From Phalacrocorax aristotelis (lineage: Eukaryota; Chordata; Aves; Suliformes; Phalacrocoracidae), in assembly GCF_949628215.1 (NCBI RefSeq), contig NC_134279.1:77010830-77074829 (forward strand): DNA of 64,000 nt. The letters run 5' to 3'. The position numbers and the translations under genes were made by a program. Positions 38,401 through 49,285 of this stretch are shown in pieces (positions within the stretch are counted from its first letter, which is position 1; the number at the start of each line of letters is the position of its first letter). Below the pieces are notes generated by a model that worked only from the letters and a program-made list of their open reading frames with translations, searched no databases and was not told the origin of the DNA.

Positions 38401-40809
38401 ACAACATTTAACACTTCCTGAAAAATTTTCAGCATAACATACACTTATTACTTATTTACTGGAGAATAGTAAATAAGAAGTAAATTAAGCAACAGAAAAG
38501 TGATAATTCAAAATTGGAAGTGGCTATCAGCAAAATATGAAAAATGTTGATGTTTATGATTATTGTTTTGCCTTAGCCTTCTGTGTAATAAAATATCTGC
38601 TGTGAAAATGTGTTCTTGCTTCACCCCATAAAAATTATAATAATAATAATATTTTAACAGACATTTAAATCTAATAATTTCCATAATAGTTTTCTAGAAA
38701 AATACCAGTTCTAAATAATGCAAAGCATATAATAATTGCACAAAAAATAATCTTGCAACAAATCTCAAGTAAGGAGTAGAGAAAAGAGAAATGGAACAGT
38801 GGAGAAAGTGCAGTGAACTCAGTGGGAGTCATAGCAAGACTGAGATAGTCAACAGGAGTCCTTTAATAAAGCAGAACAGCTGAGTTGACACATGGGAAAG
38901 AAGGAAAAAAGAGGTCTATAGTGAAAAGAATGAACGGGAGACAGTTCCTCTATGACTGAATAGCGTGTTGTAGAAAGTGGGTGGCAGTTGACGTCTCTCT
39001 ACATCCAGCAGAGAAAAAAGAAACATAAAAGAAAACTGCAGTATTCTGAGAGTAAGAAGTGAAGTGTTAGTCACCTGGTTATTTGGAACTAGGGAACACT
39101 AATGAAAATTAACAAATGAGTGAACTCTTTCTAAAAATGAACAACAGATAGGGAATGAGCAGATGATGAGACAGAGAAGAGGAAGGAAGTTGTGTTAAGA
39201 AATAGAAGAAAGGCGAGGATATTAAAAAGCTTGGGAGAAGAAAATGAGCCCAGAACAGTGCATGGGACAGAACAAAGGCTATAGAGGAAGCAGATTAAAG
39301 AATGTGTGAAGAATGGAGATGAGAATGCAGAATATTAATGTAAAAGAGGAAGTAGGTTTGACCAAAGGAAAAAGATGAGAGGATAGTAAGGGCTATTTTT
39401 CCTGCAAAGCAAGAAAAGCAGAAGCGAGACGCTGTGGATAGTTACAACAAACAGACCAAACAAAAAAGCAAAGAGTAAGGAAATGATAAAAAGAAAATTA
39501 AAGAAGGCAAAAGCATTTTCTAGCCTTTTATTTTTGTGTTTTATAACTACTTACTTCATTGTACTTCTCTGTCACATGCTCTTTATCTTAACAGTTCGGG
39601 AGGAAAGGCTTAGATGATAGTTATGAGCATTTGTTGCTGGCCATTTTTCCAATATTCTGTATGATATTAACTTTATTTCCTTTATTATTACCTGTCACAG
39701 ACTTCAGTAGTAATCTTCCCAATCCCATGATTTTTTCAGTCCTAGTAATGTTCTCTCATTTGCCAAATTTTCTGTCTCAACTTCACATTTCTTACAGATT
39801 TAGCTGTCAAGACACACACAAATGTCCACAAGTGACCATAAAAAGAGAGGGTATTATCTGTTGAGTGCAGCATAAAAATAGCTAAAGTAGCTGCACAGAG
39901 ACCATCCCAAGAGGGGTGTAGGTAGGAATTGCACTGGGACAGATTAATTAATAAAATGATAGAATCATAGAACAGCCCAGGTTGGAAGGGACCTTGAAAG
40001 ATCATCTGGTCCAACCTTTTGTGGGAGAAAAGATGAGATTATCTAGCACCAATCACATCTTGGAAACCTAAATCTCATATTGCAAAGTACACATCACAAG
40101 TGAAATCTTTGTTATTTATATTAGAAGGACAATTCAGCTATAAAATATTTTCCAGTCCATATTACTAAATGTGACCTTTCTGTTGAAGACTAACACATCC
40201 CAAGCAGTTCTGAGTTCATGAAACTTCATGAAACAAACATAAAGATATTTTAAGAAATGCACTCATACTCAAGTTATGAATGCTTATAGCTTATAGAAGC
40301 TTCCTTTGTAATTGTTCTTGTGGAACTTGTGGACAGTGATATAACAAGTGAAATAATGGATGAACCTGACAGAATCTGTAAATACTGTACTAGAAATAAA
40401 AGTCTAAAAAAACCAGCTACATTGACCTTGAGTATTAGTCACCTTTGAGCTGTATGTTTACAAGTTAATTGCAGTTCATATGTAGAACGAAGCTTTGGAC
40501 ATTCTCTGTGTAGCTGAAACTGGAATATGGCAAAAATACTTTTACCGAAAAAAAAGCCTAATTCTTTTATATAAATAAAAAGGAGCATATTTAGATTCAT
40601 AAAAAGAGCTATACAAAAGTCCTCACCAAAATGTATGGGTTTTATTTTTAATATTGATGGTTTTCACTTTGTCTCATCCTTGAAAATGTTCCCAAAATAA
40701 TTTACATTAATAAAGTTTTCTGTTAGTCTTACTAATTTTTTTCCCCATTTGTACTTGTATTCTTATTCTAGGATTGACTAATTTTGGAGGACATTCAGCA
40801 GAAAGATAA
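20414..40809 (+). CDS. RNF212: RING finger protein RNF212 (Zip3-like meiotic crossover factor), 12 coding exons
   Basis: Zip3/HEI10-related RING protein, a putative SUMO E3 that stabilises recombination factors at future crossovers on meiotic chromosomes. Coding exons: 20414-20525, 22125-22186, 26386-26460, 29303-29359, 30917-30975, 33083-33147, 33237-33306, 34113-34158, 35472-35535, 37349-37421, 38195-38379, 40772-40809; 906 nt, 301 aa, near mammalian length. Frame holds at every junction. The C3HC4 RING uses C7, C10, C26, H28, C31, C34, C43 and C46, split over exons 1-2. Conserved stretches follow: LCKKYS, EFQEKHRKHLLAYHRQK and LEESLKK (coiled coil, about 77-122), ESMEIDPVPSPMRK, and ITPPQDGRMG. 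Residues 204-290 are rich in Ser, Arg and Pro and probably unstructured, as in homologues. All introns are GT-AG except the last, which has a GC donor. Exon 7 has the weakest sequence support; it was placed because it restores frame between exons 6 and 8 and aligns with the human HGCLLPPHSSAPDR segment. Its left neighbours are the expected syntenic genes. Confidence 0.93.
23344..23435 (-). mobile_element. CR1 LINE 3' end fragment in RNF212 intron 2
   Basis: Reverse-complement CR1 tail: cacagaataattcatgttg, aggacctccagaggtcatcc, then the ctcaaaacaaagctg / gaagttagatcaat block that follows in CR1 consensus. Diverged but clear. Confidence 0.7.
24430..24719 (+). mobile_element. CR1 LINE 3' end in RNF212 intron 2
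   Basis: Plus-orientation CR1 tail ending in three copies of the terminal repeat (attctgtgattctgtaattctgtgat). Preceding CR1 blocks include aataatctccccagggaag and ggactagatgatccctgagg. The 5' end is truncated; the left boundary is approximate. It shares its last 90 bp closely with the copy at 50729-50828. Confidence 0.88.
26811..26842. repeat. (TC)n / C-rich simple repeat in RNF212 intron 3
   Basis: About eight TC dinucleotides followed by a C run and further CT units. Confidence 0.85.
26976..27326 (-). other. Unrecognised 116-codon minus-strand frame inside RNF212 intron 3
   Basis: The open frame lies in a segment (26.8-27.5 kb) that is less AT-rich than the rest of the intron. The middle of the predicted peptide is rich in Glu, Gln and Arg. 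I recognise no family. An AATAAA on the minus strand lies a little beyond its 3' end, near 26890, so an inserted retro-sequence or an exon of an antisense transcript are both possible; chance is also plausible. Reported as a region to check, not as a gene. Confidence 0.15.
27725..28275 (-). mobile_element. Ancient CR1/L3-like LINE remnant in RNF212 intron 3
   Basis: Diverged sequence with the wording of an old amniote CR1 family: gcagcttgtgctgtcttagc, ctagcacctatcccgtgc, aagtaaccagtcccatgtac, and a tagactgc...tcctttcttcaact block that corresponds to the same region in the younger minus-strand CR1 at 46.9 kb. Orientation is inferred from that correspondence. Boundaries are approximate. Confidence 0.5.
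29379..29392. repeat. Poly(T) run just after RNF212 exon 4
   Basis: Fourteen T in a row, 20 bp past the exon 4 donor. Simple repeat. Confidence 0.8.
29801..29838. repeat. (AT)n microsatellite in RNF212 intron 4
   Basis: Two short AT-dinucleotide runs separated by acacaaaaccc. Confidence 0.85.
38765..39512 (+). repeat. Purine-rich (G/A) tract in RNF212 last intron
   Basis: About 750 bp in which A and G strongly predominate on the + strand, with gaagaaa, ggaaga and aaagag motifs throughout and only brief pyrimidine interruptions (around 38945-39010). It is not a tandem repeat with a fixed unit. Confidence 0.65.
39957..40060 (-). mobile_element. CR1 LINE 3' end in RNF212 last intron
   Basis: Reverse-complement CR1 tail: tgatagaatcatagaacagc, caggttggaagggaccttg, atcatctggtccaacctttt, then gtgggagaaaagatgagatt and atctagcacc, as in CR1 consensus. 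5'-truncated. Confidence 0.85.
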
Positions 40810-41075
40810 GCAAACATCTGTGAATTGCTTTGGTCAATAGGCATCTGGAGAAGCCCTACACAGTCTTTGGATATCAAAGTATTTGTGATTTCTATAAAAT
40901 GCCAAACTGGCATAAAACAGCTACTCATTCAGCCTAAATAATGTATTTAAAACATCATTGATCTTGCTGATTAACATCTACAGTAGTTTTAAACAGGAGT
41001 ACAAAACCCTTTTGCTGGTTTTAGAAATTTTTATGTAAAATATATTGTATAAATAAACAGCCTTTATTAATTAAG
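40810..41075 (+). promoter_or_regulatory. RNF212: RNF212 3' UTR with poly(A) signal
   Basis: AATAAA at 41052-41057, about 240 bp after the stop, followed by a T-rich stretch. This is the first well-placed signal; the cleavage site is inferred. Confidence 0.55.
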
Positions 41076-43485
41076 TGTTAAGACAAAACATGATTGTATA
41101 TTCAATGAGCATTTCTTGCTGTGAATGTATTGAGCTGCAGTAGAGCTCTATTTTTAAATTGTTGCACCTGTACAGTGTTAGAGATGAACGCCAGTCCTAA
41201 AAAAAAATATTAATTTATGGGTTTTTGATTCCAGAATTCCAAATTTCTGTTCGTACTCAATAGACCACTTTTTGTTTGCACTGTTGAAAGGGGTAAGGTT
41301 TGAGGGATATTACATTCTGCCAGGCTCTGCCAAGCTCGTAATACAGTATTGATTCCACACTCCAAAAAGTTTACCTTTCAATTTAAGTAGCAATGCAATG
41401 ATTCCTCCCCAAAAAGGAATGAAATGGGGTAACTGGGATGAAGAGACAAAACACAGATTGCCTTCACTCTCATACAGGAAAAACAGCTGGAGACTCTGAA
41501 TGGAGGGTGTTGGAACGCAAGCTTTTTTCTTTCGAGAATAACTCTTATGTTGAAATCCCCACCACTACTGCATATCTCTGGCAAAATTTTGATATGGCTC
41601 AGTCATTATACACCTTTGTCTTGTTTTGGCCCTAACTTTACCTGGAAAATTTTAAAAATAATAAAACTAAAAGCTGTTTTTTTGAGATAAAATCCCCTAA
41701 GTACATGATAAATTACTTTTGGGTTGAAATGTTTTGCCTGACCTAAAAGAAAAGTTAGAACGGAAAGAGCAGTATGAAAGAGGGTTTTTATGATGCTGAG
41801 ACAAAGAGTTCACCCAGAAACAAATTTTAAGCTTCCATAACAAATTTTAAGCTTCTTATTTCACTTCTTTTAGTGTAAAACTGCTTTTACTTTTTTTTAC
41901 CTTGGGAAAGCTTGCGTGTTTTCTCCTCCCTAATGTTCTTATACTTCCAATTTTAGATGAAATTTCTAAGTAAATTTCCTTTCAACCAAACTTCCATTAA
42001 AAGATTTAGTTTTACAATACCATAGACATATACAGGTAAAGGAGTGTGATGTAACTTTTAAAAATTTCTACTCTCCTTTAGTTCCAGATGAGCTAGAATA
42101 GCTTGAAAAATGAGGCTAATAAATATGATTGCTGGTTTCCACATTAATTATGCCCCAATGGTTTTCTGTTTGCTTGGATCACAGGAAGGAATTCTTTCTA
42201 AATTCTATTTTATCACACTGCAGAATCATCATCCGACTGCAAAGTCACACTATAGCTTTTATAACTGCTGAAAGTTGCATTCTACAATCAGGTGAAAAAA
42301 TATCTGGAGTTTATTAGTTTTGTTTCTCGCTCCCCCCACCCCACCCCCGCCAACTGCACCGCTGTAAGCGAGGACAGAATTTGAAGTTGATAAAGCTGCA
42401 GACTCTATAAATGGGACTTGTCTGAAGGTTCCCTGGAAGGAATCATATAAGGAGAAGTCACATATGCTAGTTCTACAGAGCTAACAATAATAAAAAAAAT
42501 GCACCCTATCATTCAGAGATATGCCTAATGCAAGTGCTGGATGATTTCTGTAGTGCTGCTCACCACAGGGGTTTCCACACAAATTCACTAACAATCTTCA
42601 TGATTCTGGTAATCTTTAAGAGTTCTCCTTTTCTGTGGTAAAAGCTTGGCACAGGCAGAGCATGTTTTGTGGCTTTAGGTTGAGAAGATGAACACGGACC
42701 ATCACATCAATAAAGAAAAGAAGTATAGTATGAAAATGGGTATTCATATAATTTTATTTCTGCTTTGAACTACTTAGTAGTGTCTAATAGTATCTCCCCC
42801 TTAGGGACTACCTAATCTATTTGACCCCACAGTCCAAACCTGAAGGAAATAGAAGGCTCTTCTTCAAAGATGTTACAGCTTTGAAATGTATTTTGAAGAG
42901 AAAACAGAATGTAATTTGAGTAAAAAAAAAAGGCATAGGAGCTATACATGTTGAGTAGAAATACCTTTGAATGCCACCCTCTTGCTTCCCAGTTCAGACA
43001 AAACAAAAATTTTGAAAACACAAGTTAATGAACTGATTATAATGTGAAATTTTTCAAAACTTGCATCTAAGTGGCTCTCAAATAATGCAAAATAATTGCT
43101 AGAAAAAAAGATTAAAAATCAAAAAAGCCATTTGAGGAATGTAATTTGCCAAGTTCAATGCTTTCATTATTTGTTCAAAAAGAGTTGAAAAAACAATTCA
43201 GTATTTTCTTCTTTAAGAAGAGGAGAAGGAAAAAAAGCAAAGTTTCCTCTATCTGCAAATAAGCACAAAAATCTCGATATTCATCTCTTAGGCATCCATC
43301 TTCACCGAATTTTTCTTGCTTTCTTGAGGAATCAACATCCTTTAAGAAAATTTGCATTACACTAACGATACACCAGAGGGTGCTAACTTACCTCTAAACA
43401 CATTTAGCACCACTCCTGTGGGGAAGTGGAGTAAAGTCTGTACTAGTCTGGCCGTTTCAGTTTGGAATGTATAGAGAAAAGCTAC
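41076..43485. other. Intergenic region; no gene recognised
   Basis: AT-rich sequence downstream of RNF212. It has a short C-rich run at about 42326-42350 and a 20-bp tandem duplication at 41821-41857 (units beginning caaattttaagcttc). No exon-like frames with homology were seen. Confidence 0.5.
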
Positions 43486-43810
43486 AGATAATAAAAAGAA
43501 GGGCAACAAAGTGAAGATAAAACATCAGAAACGCACCCAAAGATGAACAACAAACGTGATGGGCTGAATGAGCTAAACTGGCAGTTAAAAGAGCAGTTCG
43601 GGTACAGTTGCCCACAAGTAGGTGAAAGGTGAAAATGGAAGCAGGCATTAGTCACACTGCTGGTGTAAGCACTAGTGGTCTCAAGGAAGAAATTATTTAG
43701 GCTTGATATTGGGAAACTTTCTTAACAGAATACTTTGGCAATGCGCTAGTCTCTCGCGATAGGGTCAGTGCGCCATCACAGTGGGTGTTCAAGACTTCAG
43801 AGTTCAGGCG
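43486..43810 (+). mobile_element. Possible degraded CR1 LINE copy
   Basis: aagggcaacaaagtgaagat, gaagaaattatttaggcttg and tgggtgttcaagacttc appear in the order and + orientation of the CR1 3' half, but at low identity and without a terminal repeat. Recognition is by eye only. Confidence 0.35.
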
Positions 43811-44479
43811 CCAGTGCTAAAGCTGTGGTGTATAGCTTTGAGCTACACAGCGGCTGAACTGACCTCGAGTTCTTTTCAGTGTTTCTGTCTGCAGCGTTCT
43901 GACTTTAAGTCATAAGAGGGAACTAATTTGTCTTCTGCAGTTTTCTGGGAGATACCACAAGAGTACGTATTTCACTACAAGGGTGTTCATTGCACATACA
44001 AACGATAGCATAAGATTTTATTACAGGCATGAATCATGCTATTCATGCAATGGGGTCACCACTAATGCTGAAGGTATCCTCTTGTTTGCATTATCGCTGC
44101 CAACTCCAGCTTCATTTCACAGTCATCACTTATCTTTTTCACAAGGTGACTCTTACGCCATATAAGGTAGCATCATGGCTATTTATTGCTTCATAATACA
44201 AAGGAAGCCTGTTGCAGACAAATGCTTAGTCTGTTAGACATAATACCTGATACTTGCCAAGTAGCATTTTCTACAATCGTGCCAATTAAAATGTGAAATT
44301 GCTACCACTTATTTTTGAACTCTCATGTTCTGGCAGTCAGGAAAGAATGCCATAACTCATCAAGATGCAGCACTGTCAGCTTATCTATGATAGTCCTATT
44401 TTTCCTCTAGAATTTAACCTGCTCATGACCTGAGGAAATGCAATTTGATAATTCTCTCCTTCTGTGGTCTCTGTGTCAA
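43811..44479. other. Intergenic region; nothing recognised
   Basis: No supported feature seen. Confidence 0.45.
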
Positions 44480-46200
44480 AAGCACCAATGTACTGTAGCC
44501 TGTAGGTCAGCTTTGTGTGCCTCTGGAGCACATGCTGCTTCTGATGGTCAGACATGTGCAGCTGTGCCAGACTCCTCCCACAAACCTCTTCTGTGCAGAT
44601 AGAAATATCTGTGTGGATAGGAGGACACTGCTCACGTCCATGCCGTGAGCTTTTGGCGTTCTTTCATATTGCACCTTTAGGACTGCTAGGTGTCCCATCA
44701 GCTCCGACAAGCTTTAGCGCTATGCAGTCACTGAATCACCTGCATCGCTGGAACTCCTGACTGCTACAACACTTTGCAGGGAAAACTGCCTGATTTGCAC
44801 CAATATGCACCAGTGCCCTTCATAACAAAAGGATCGGCTTGCTGAATGCCTTCATGGAGGTGAGTGATGTCCTGCCCCAAGGACCCTTTGGCTGGTGTGC
44901 CCCATGAGCTCTCGTCAGCTTTTCCCTCAATTATGTCCAAAGCCCTGATACTTCATCCCTTGGAAAGATACTAAACATTTGTCCTGGACTCATGACAGTA
45001 CTGTAGTACTAAGGGCCAGGGTGCCAGCTGTCTGGAGGGGATAGGGGAAGAAGATAGAGAAAGGCCCATTTCTTGGGACAAAGTGATATTTGTGTAGCGA
45101 CGGGGTGGGGAAGGACATGACTCTGTGTGTTAAAGGCTTTTCACTGTTAGGAGTCAGTGAACAAACCATGTTGTCAAGTTACAATTTACCACCAGCAAAA
45201 GAGGAGAACTCTTTCTATTCTGCAGATGAAGAGTTGCTTTCCATTTCTATGCAGGACATGGGCAAGGTCCCTCACGGTCCTGCCCATAGCAAAGAGCAGT
45301 CCCCTGACCTTGCTGCTGTAGAGCTATTCAGAAGCCACAAAATCTTGAAAAGAAGCTGTTCTACATCCTGGTCCACCTTGCAATGCTCTGAAACCAGGTA
45401 CTTACCCCAGCTGTGCTGCCAAGGCCCCCATGCAAAGAACCTCTGCAGATGATCAACAACGCTGACGGAACCCGCTTTAATTCTGGCACTCTAGAGAATC
45501 TCACCATGCAGTCGGTATTTCATCCTAACCAACACAGGCCTCTCAAATAAAGGCACACAACACATTTCCTATCAAGGCAGCCTCAATAACAAGACCAAGG
45601 GCTTCTATTCTGTGTTAAGGCATCTGGATGAGACAACACAAAAGAGAAGAGGAAATCAGTCCCACTAGACATTCCTAAAGGCTTTTTCTGGCCCCTGCCT
45701 TAACCGAGCACACATTTGAGCCGTGTTTGACATCCTTGCCCAGCTCAGTGTTGAGCCAAACAGAAGCTGACTTTGGAGATGGTCTAAGTACATCTGCGTC
45801 TTTATGCATTTGGCTGTGCAGAATATGGTGAAAAAACACTTCAGCCATCTCCAGCTTCTCTGAACTCAACTGATTTGAAACAGGCAGGAGAGAGCTTGAG
45901 AGTCACAGTGGGTGACGACAGGCAAGGCTTCGTGCAATGGGAGACAGATGGGCCATTTGGGATTACCCAGTCCAGTCTCAACTATGGTTTTGACCTATAT
46001 CTGCAAAGAGGACCCAGCCGGGGAGGAGGGCAGCTCTCTGGGTTAGCTGTTATGCTAGCAGTTGCCTGTAACATGGGAGCATTATAAACAGGGGATGATG
46101 CAGGGGAGGGGCAGGAAAGCCTAGCTGGGAGATAGAGGGAAAAAGGGAGGAAGAACAAAAGCAGCCAGGAGCATCAAGGAATGTAAACAACCTCGTTCCA
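44480..46200. other. GC-richer intergenic segment of unknown nature
   Basis: Composition is noticeably less AT-rich than its surroundings. Several 60-120 codon frames occur on both strands (for example 45090-45452 plus, 44507-44710 and 45675-45869 minus), but none continues into another across plausible splice sites and none resembles a known protein. It could be an old degraded repeat, a retrocopy or part of a non-coding transcript. Confidence 0.3.
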
Positions 46201-46544
46201 GTCTTGCTAATCTTTCCTCCTCATGTATACTCAGATGTTCGTGCATGTTCTTTCTGCTGTTGCCCATGCAACATTAGCAGTGGATTGATTCTGAAAGGTG
46301 TTAAAGCAAGGAGAGACACTGGAATACCTAAAGGAGAGCTGGTTGAATGCCCCTGGTCAGCCTTCTGCTGTTTTATTCTTTGATACCTTTCTTCCTGGAA
46401 TAGTTGTGCAGACCTGGATTGCCTTGTGTATTTCTTTCATTGTAAGCTCTGAAATGGGCATTTCCAGCTTTCTATGTATTTATTTCCCCTTCTATTAGAA
46501 TCTCTGCAGTTCCTAGTAATGGCTAGCAGGTCTCATGCAAATTA

Positions 46545-47112
46545 TCACAGGATCCCAGACTGGTGGGGGTTGGACGGGACCTCTGGAGCTCATCCCATCC
46601 CACCCCCTGCTCGAGCAGGCACCCCCAGAGCAGGGGGCACAGGAACGCCTCCAGGCAGGGTGTGAATGTCTCCAGGGAAGGGACCCCACAGCCCCTCTGG
46701 GCAGCCTGTGCCCCTGCTCTGGCACCCGCACAGGGAAGGGGTTTTTCCTCATATTCAGGTGGAACTTCCCGTGTTCCACCTTGTGCCCGTTGTCCCTTGT
46801 CGTGTTGTTGTGCACCACTTGACACCTCTTGACACCCACCCTTTAGATATTTCTAAGCATTGATAAGATCTCCCCTCAGTCTTCTCTTCTCCAGGCTGAA
46901 CAAACCCAGGTCTCTCAGCCTTTCCTCCTAAGGGAGATGCTCCAGTCCCCTGACCATCTTGGTATTTCTCCGCTGGACTTGCTCGAGCAGTTCCCTGTCC
47001 TTCTTACACTGGGGGGTCCAAAACTGGACACAGTGCTCCAGATGTACTGGACACAGTACTGGATGTACTGGACACAGTACTGGATATACTGGACACAATA
47101 TTCCACATGGAC
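46545..47112 (-). mobile_element. CR1 LINE, 5'-truncated copy of about 570 bp
   Basis: Reverse-complement CR1 throughout: tcacaggatcccagactg at the 3' tip, then the blocks cagcccctctgggcagcctg, cttcccgtgttccaccttgt, gatctcccctcagtcttctc, caggctgaacaaacccaggt and ccaaaactggacacagtgct. The longest CR1 in the window. Its 5'-side end runs into a tandem duplication (47025-47110). The frames predicted here on both strands are products of the repeat. Confidence 0.92.
47025..47110. repeat. 21-bp tandem repeat expanded inside a CR1
   Basis: Units starting tggacacagt: one of 23 bp at 47025, two near-identical units of 21 bp at 47048 and 47069, and a diverged unit at 47090. The first unit is ordinary CR1 sequence, so the array arose by local duplication within the element. 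Confidence 0.85.
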
Positions 47113-49139
47113 TCCAAATTATGCAGCTTTCCTAGCTGAGGAATAAATAGATAAAGGGATAAGAAGCAAGGCCAATGACCTTCGTAATGTAGAGGACTTG
47201 CATTTTTTCACAAGCATAGTGCAGCTACTGTTACTTCTGACAGAATTTCACAGCTTACCAATAGAGTCTATAGGGTGTGTGGGTGGAAGTAACACAGCCT
47301 AGTAATGTTACAGCACTATACATTAAATCTTTGCTGAAACAGAAAAAGAGAGCTCTAGTTTGTGTGTGTGAAATTACCAAGTTTGCAGATTATTAGCATG
47401 AATGTAAAAAGCTTCGACCACAGCATACGGTAAATACATTAGTGCTATATTCCAGGAAGCATCATTTTCCCAAGCTATAGTTCTTACTGACATATGTGGT
47501 GGAAAGGCGAGTTCTGCCAATTGTCTGCTTCCTTCATGTCCTCCGATTTGGTGCAAGTTTAAAGCAATAGGCTTAATAGCCTTAGTCTAGTATTTTGAAA
47601 AATTGCAATACTATCTATCTCTGTGGAAAGTCACATATCAATGACATTTGGTTGGCACAGTGGGTTTTGAGAAAAATGGCAAGGGAAACAGTTGGCACTG
47701 AGCTTTGAGAAAAAATGTATCAGAAAGTGTGAGTCTGCATGCAGTAAACTCACACTTTATTTGCTCATATATCACTTTGTCAGGGTTTTCAATAGTTCTT
47801 GTGGAAAATGTGTAAATTAAATATAAAGCACTTTTTACATATAGTAAGAATTTTTCCTTTAACCTAACTGGTGTTCTCACAACCTGTGCCATATACAATA
47901 TTCTGGGTAGTACAACATTGTCCTCCTGAAAGAATTGCATGAGCCTCCAAAGTAATTTCTTTGTTAAAAAGCCCATCCATTCACATTTGGCAGGACAGGT
48001 ATGAGGGAGGGGTGGGTGTGCATATGCACAGGCTGAATGAGTGGTACCCTGCCATGGATGCTCATGGACATAGTGGATCCGTATCTTCACTTGCTCGTGT
48101 AAATATTGTTGCCATGGCTGCAGATTTAGAGGAAAGTTGCTGTATATTTCCAGTTGAACTCCAACTGGGGACTAGCAAGCTGCACCCCAGCCGCAGTCCC
48201 TCTCCTTCACACCATAAATCACAGACAGCTAATAATAATAACAACGCTAAGGCGTCAGACTGCTGAAGCCTTTTTGCACACTGGACGAGTCAGCAGCCTT
48301 TTGGGGTTCAGGAATAAGGAGTTAGAATTTCACTGGTGGGCTGAAATTGGCTGCTTTTGGCAGTCTTGTTAGGAACGTGTGGTTGGGACAGAAAGTCATC
48401 GCCACGCCAGCGTATGGAAACCTCTTTGGAGTCCTTGCACGGTGGTGGTGCCCCGTGCTTCTCCTCCCATAACACTCAGAGTGACTTTCCTACAGCCTAT
48501 GATTAATTGTCGTAACAGTTCGGCAGTGAAATCTGCTCCATGCATCCTGACTCTGTAACTCAGATCGAGGGGTGACTTCATAAGTATTTTTCATATGTGC
48601 AAACATTTTAATGTATTGCAAGTTGAGCCCTCTTTCTTTGGGCAATCTTTGTTTCAAAGTACTATTCCCTTAAAACTCTCATCTCATTGTTGACGATGGG
48701 GCTACTAATATAACCACTAAAGACACAAGCTTTAAAATAAAAGTCGCAAACATATAAAGTACATGGACATTGAAAGGCTTCCTGTTGTTTGCAGCATTGA
48801 ATGTTAGTTCATACCCTGTTCCTTGAGAATCAGTTGAGAAAGATATAAATCAGAAAACCAGCTCCCTACAATATGGTGTTGAGGTAATCGCAAATTTTCT
48901 ACATTGATTGTTAATGCGGCAACAGACTGTTTGAGGGGACAAATAAAGGGTTGGAGAGGAGGGAATAGCTCTTGTAAGACTCAGCTGTGCCTGTCAGAAC
49001 TGTTAAAAGAGTAATAGTTTTTGTTAGGCAATAAACTGGAATCCCTGCCGTGCTTCATTTAGTTTCCAAAATTCATAAATGCAGCCTGTTTCCAAAAAAA
49101 CTCATGAGTAAAAAAAAAAAGCAGGGAAGTTCATGTAGA
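47113..49139. other. Intergenic region; nothing recognised
   Basis: Holds the 150-codon minus-strand frame at 47638-48090, which has no recognisable domain. No repeat or exon supported. Confidence 0.45.
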
Positions 49140-49285
49140 ATGCTTTAGAGCTTTCTCGCGATATGCTAATTGATGTTTTATTTTACCTGAATTATCACTC
49201 AGCAGTACTGAACTATTTGAATGCGCCATATGTAATGTCATATTACTGCAGGGATCACATTTAATGAGATACTGCTGTACTAGCT
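49140..49285. promoter_or_regulatory. Possible conserved non-coding element
   Basis: Unique, non-repetitive AT-rich sequence with closely packed binding-site-like words: atgctaattgatg and a nearby ttttatttta, attatcactc, ctgaactattt and gcgccatatg. It has the look of a developmental enhancer core, but conservation cannot be tested here. Confidence 0.15.

Larger units (their letters stand above)
38380..40771 (+). other. RNF212: Last intron of RNF212, with GC-AG splice sites
   Basis: The donor reads AG|GCAAGT, the best match to the GC-type 5' splice site consensus, and the acceptor is a pyrimidine-rich run ending in AG at 40770-40771. Joining there gives the C-terminus HLGLTNFGGHSAER; I recall the first four residues, HLGL, in mouse RNF212. 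If the intron were kept, translation would end at 38394-38396 after HLGKYIL, giving 294 aa. The only nearby GT donor (38384-38385) is weak and would give a different short end. Confidence 0.82.

Noticed and set aside
46513-46863. Overlapping frames on both strands
   Set aside because: All lie in the CR1 copy; its GC-rich 3' region is open by chance in several frames and contains no reverse-transcriptase motif.
47638-48090. 150-codon minus-strand open frame
   Set aside because: No recognisable domain, no splice context, and composition like its surroundings; consistent with chance.
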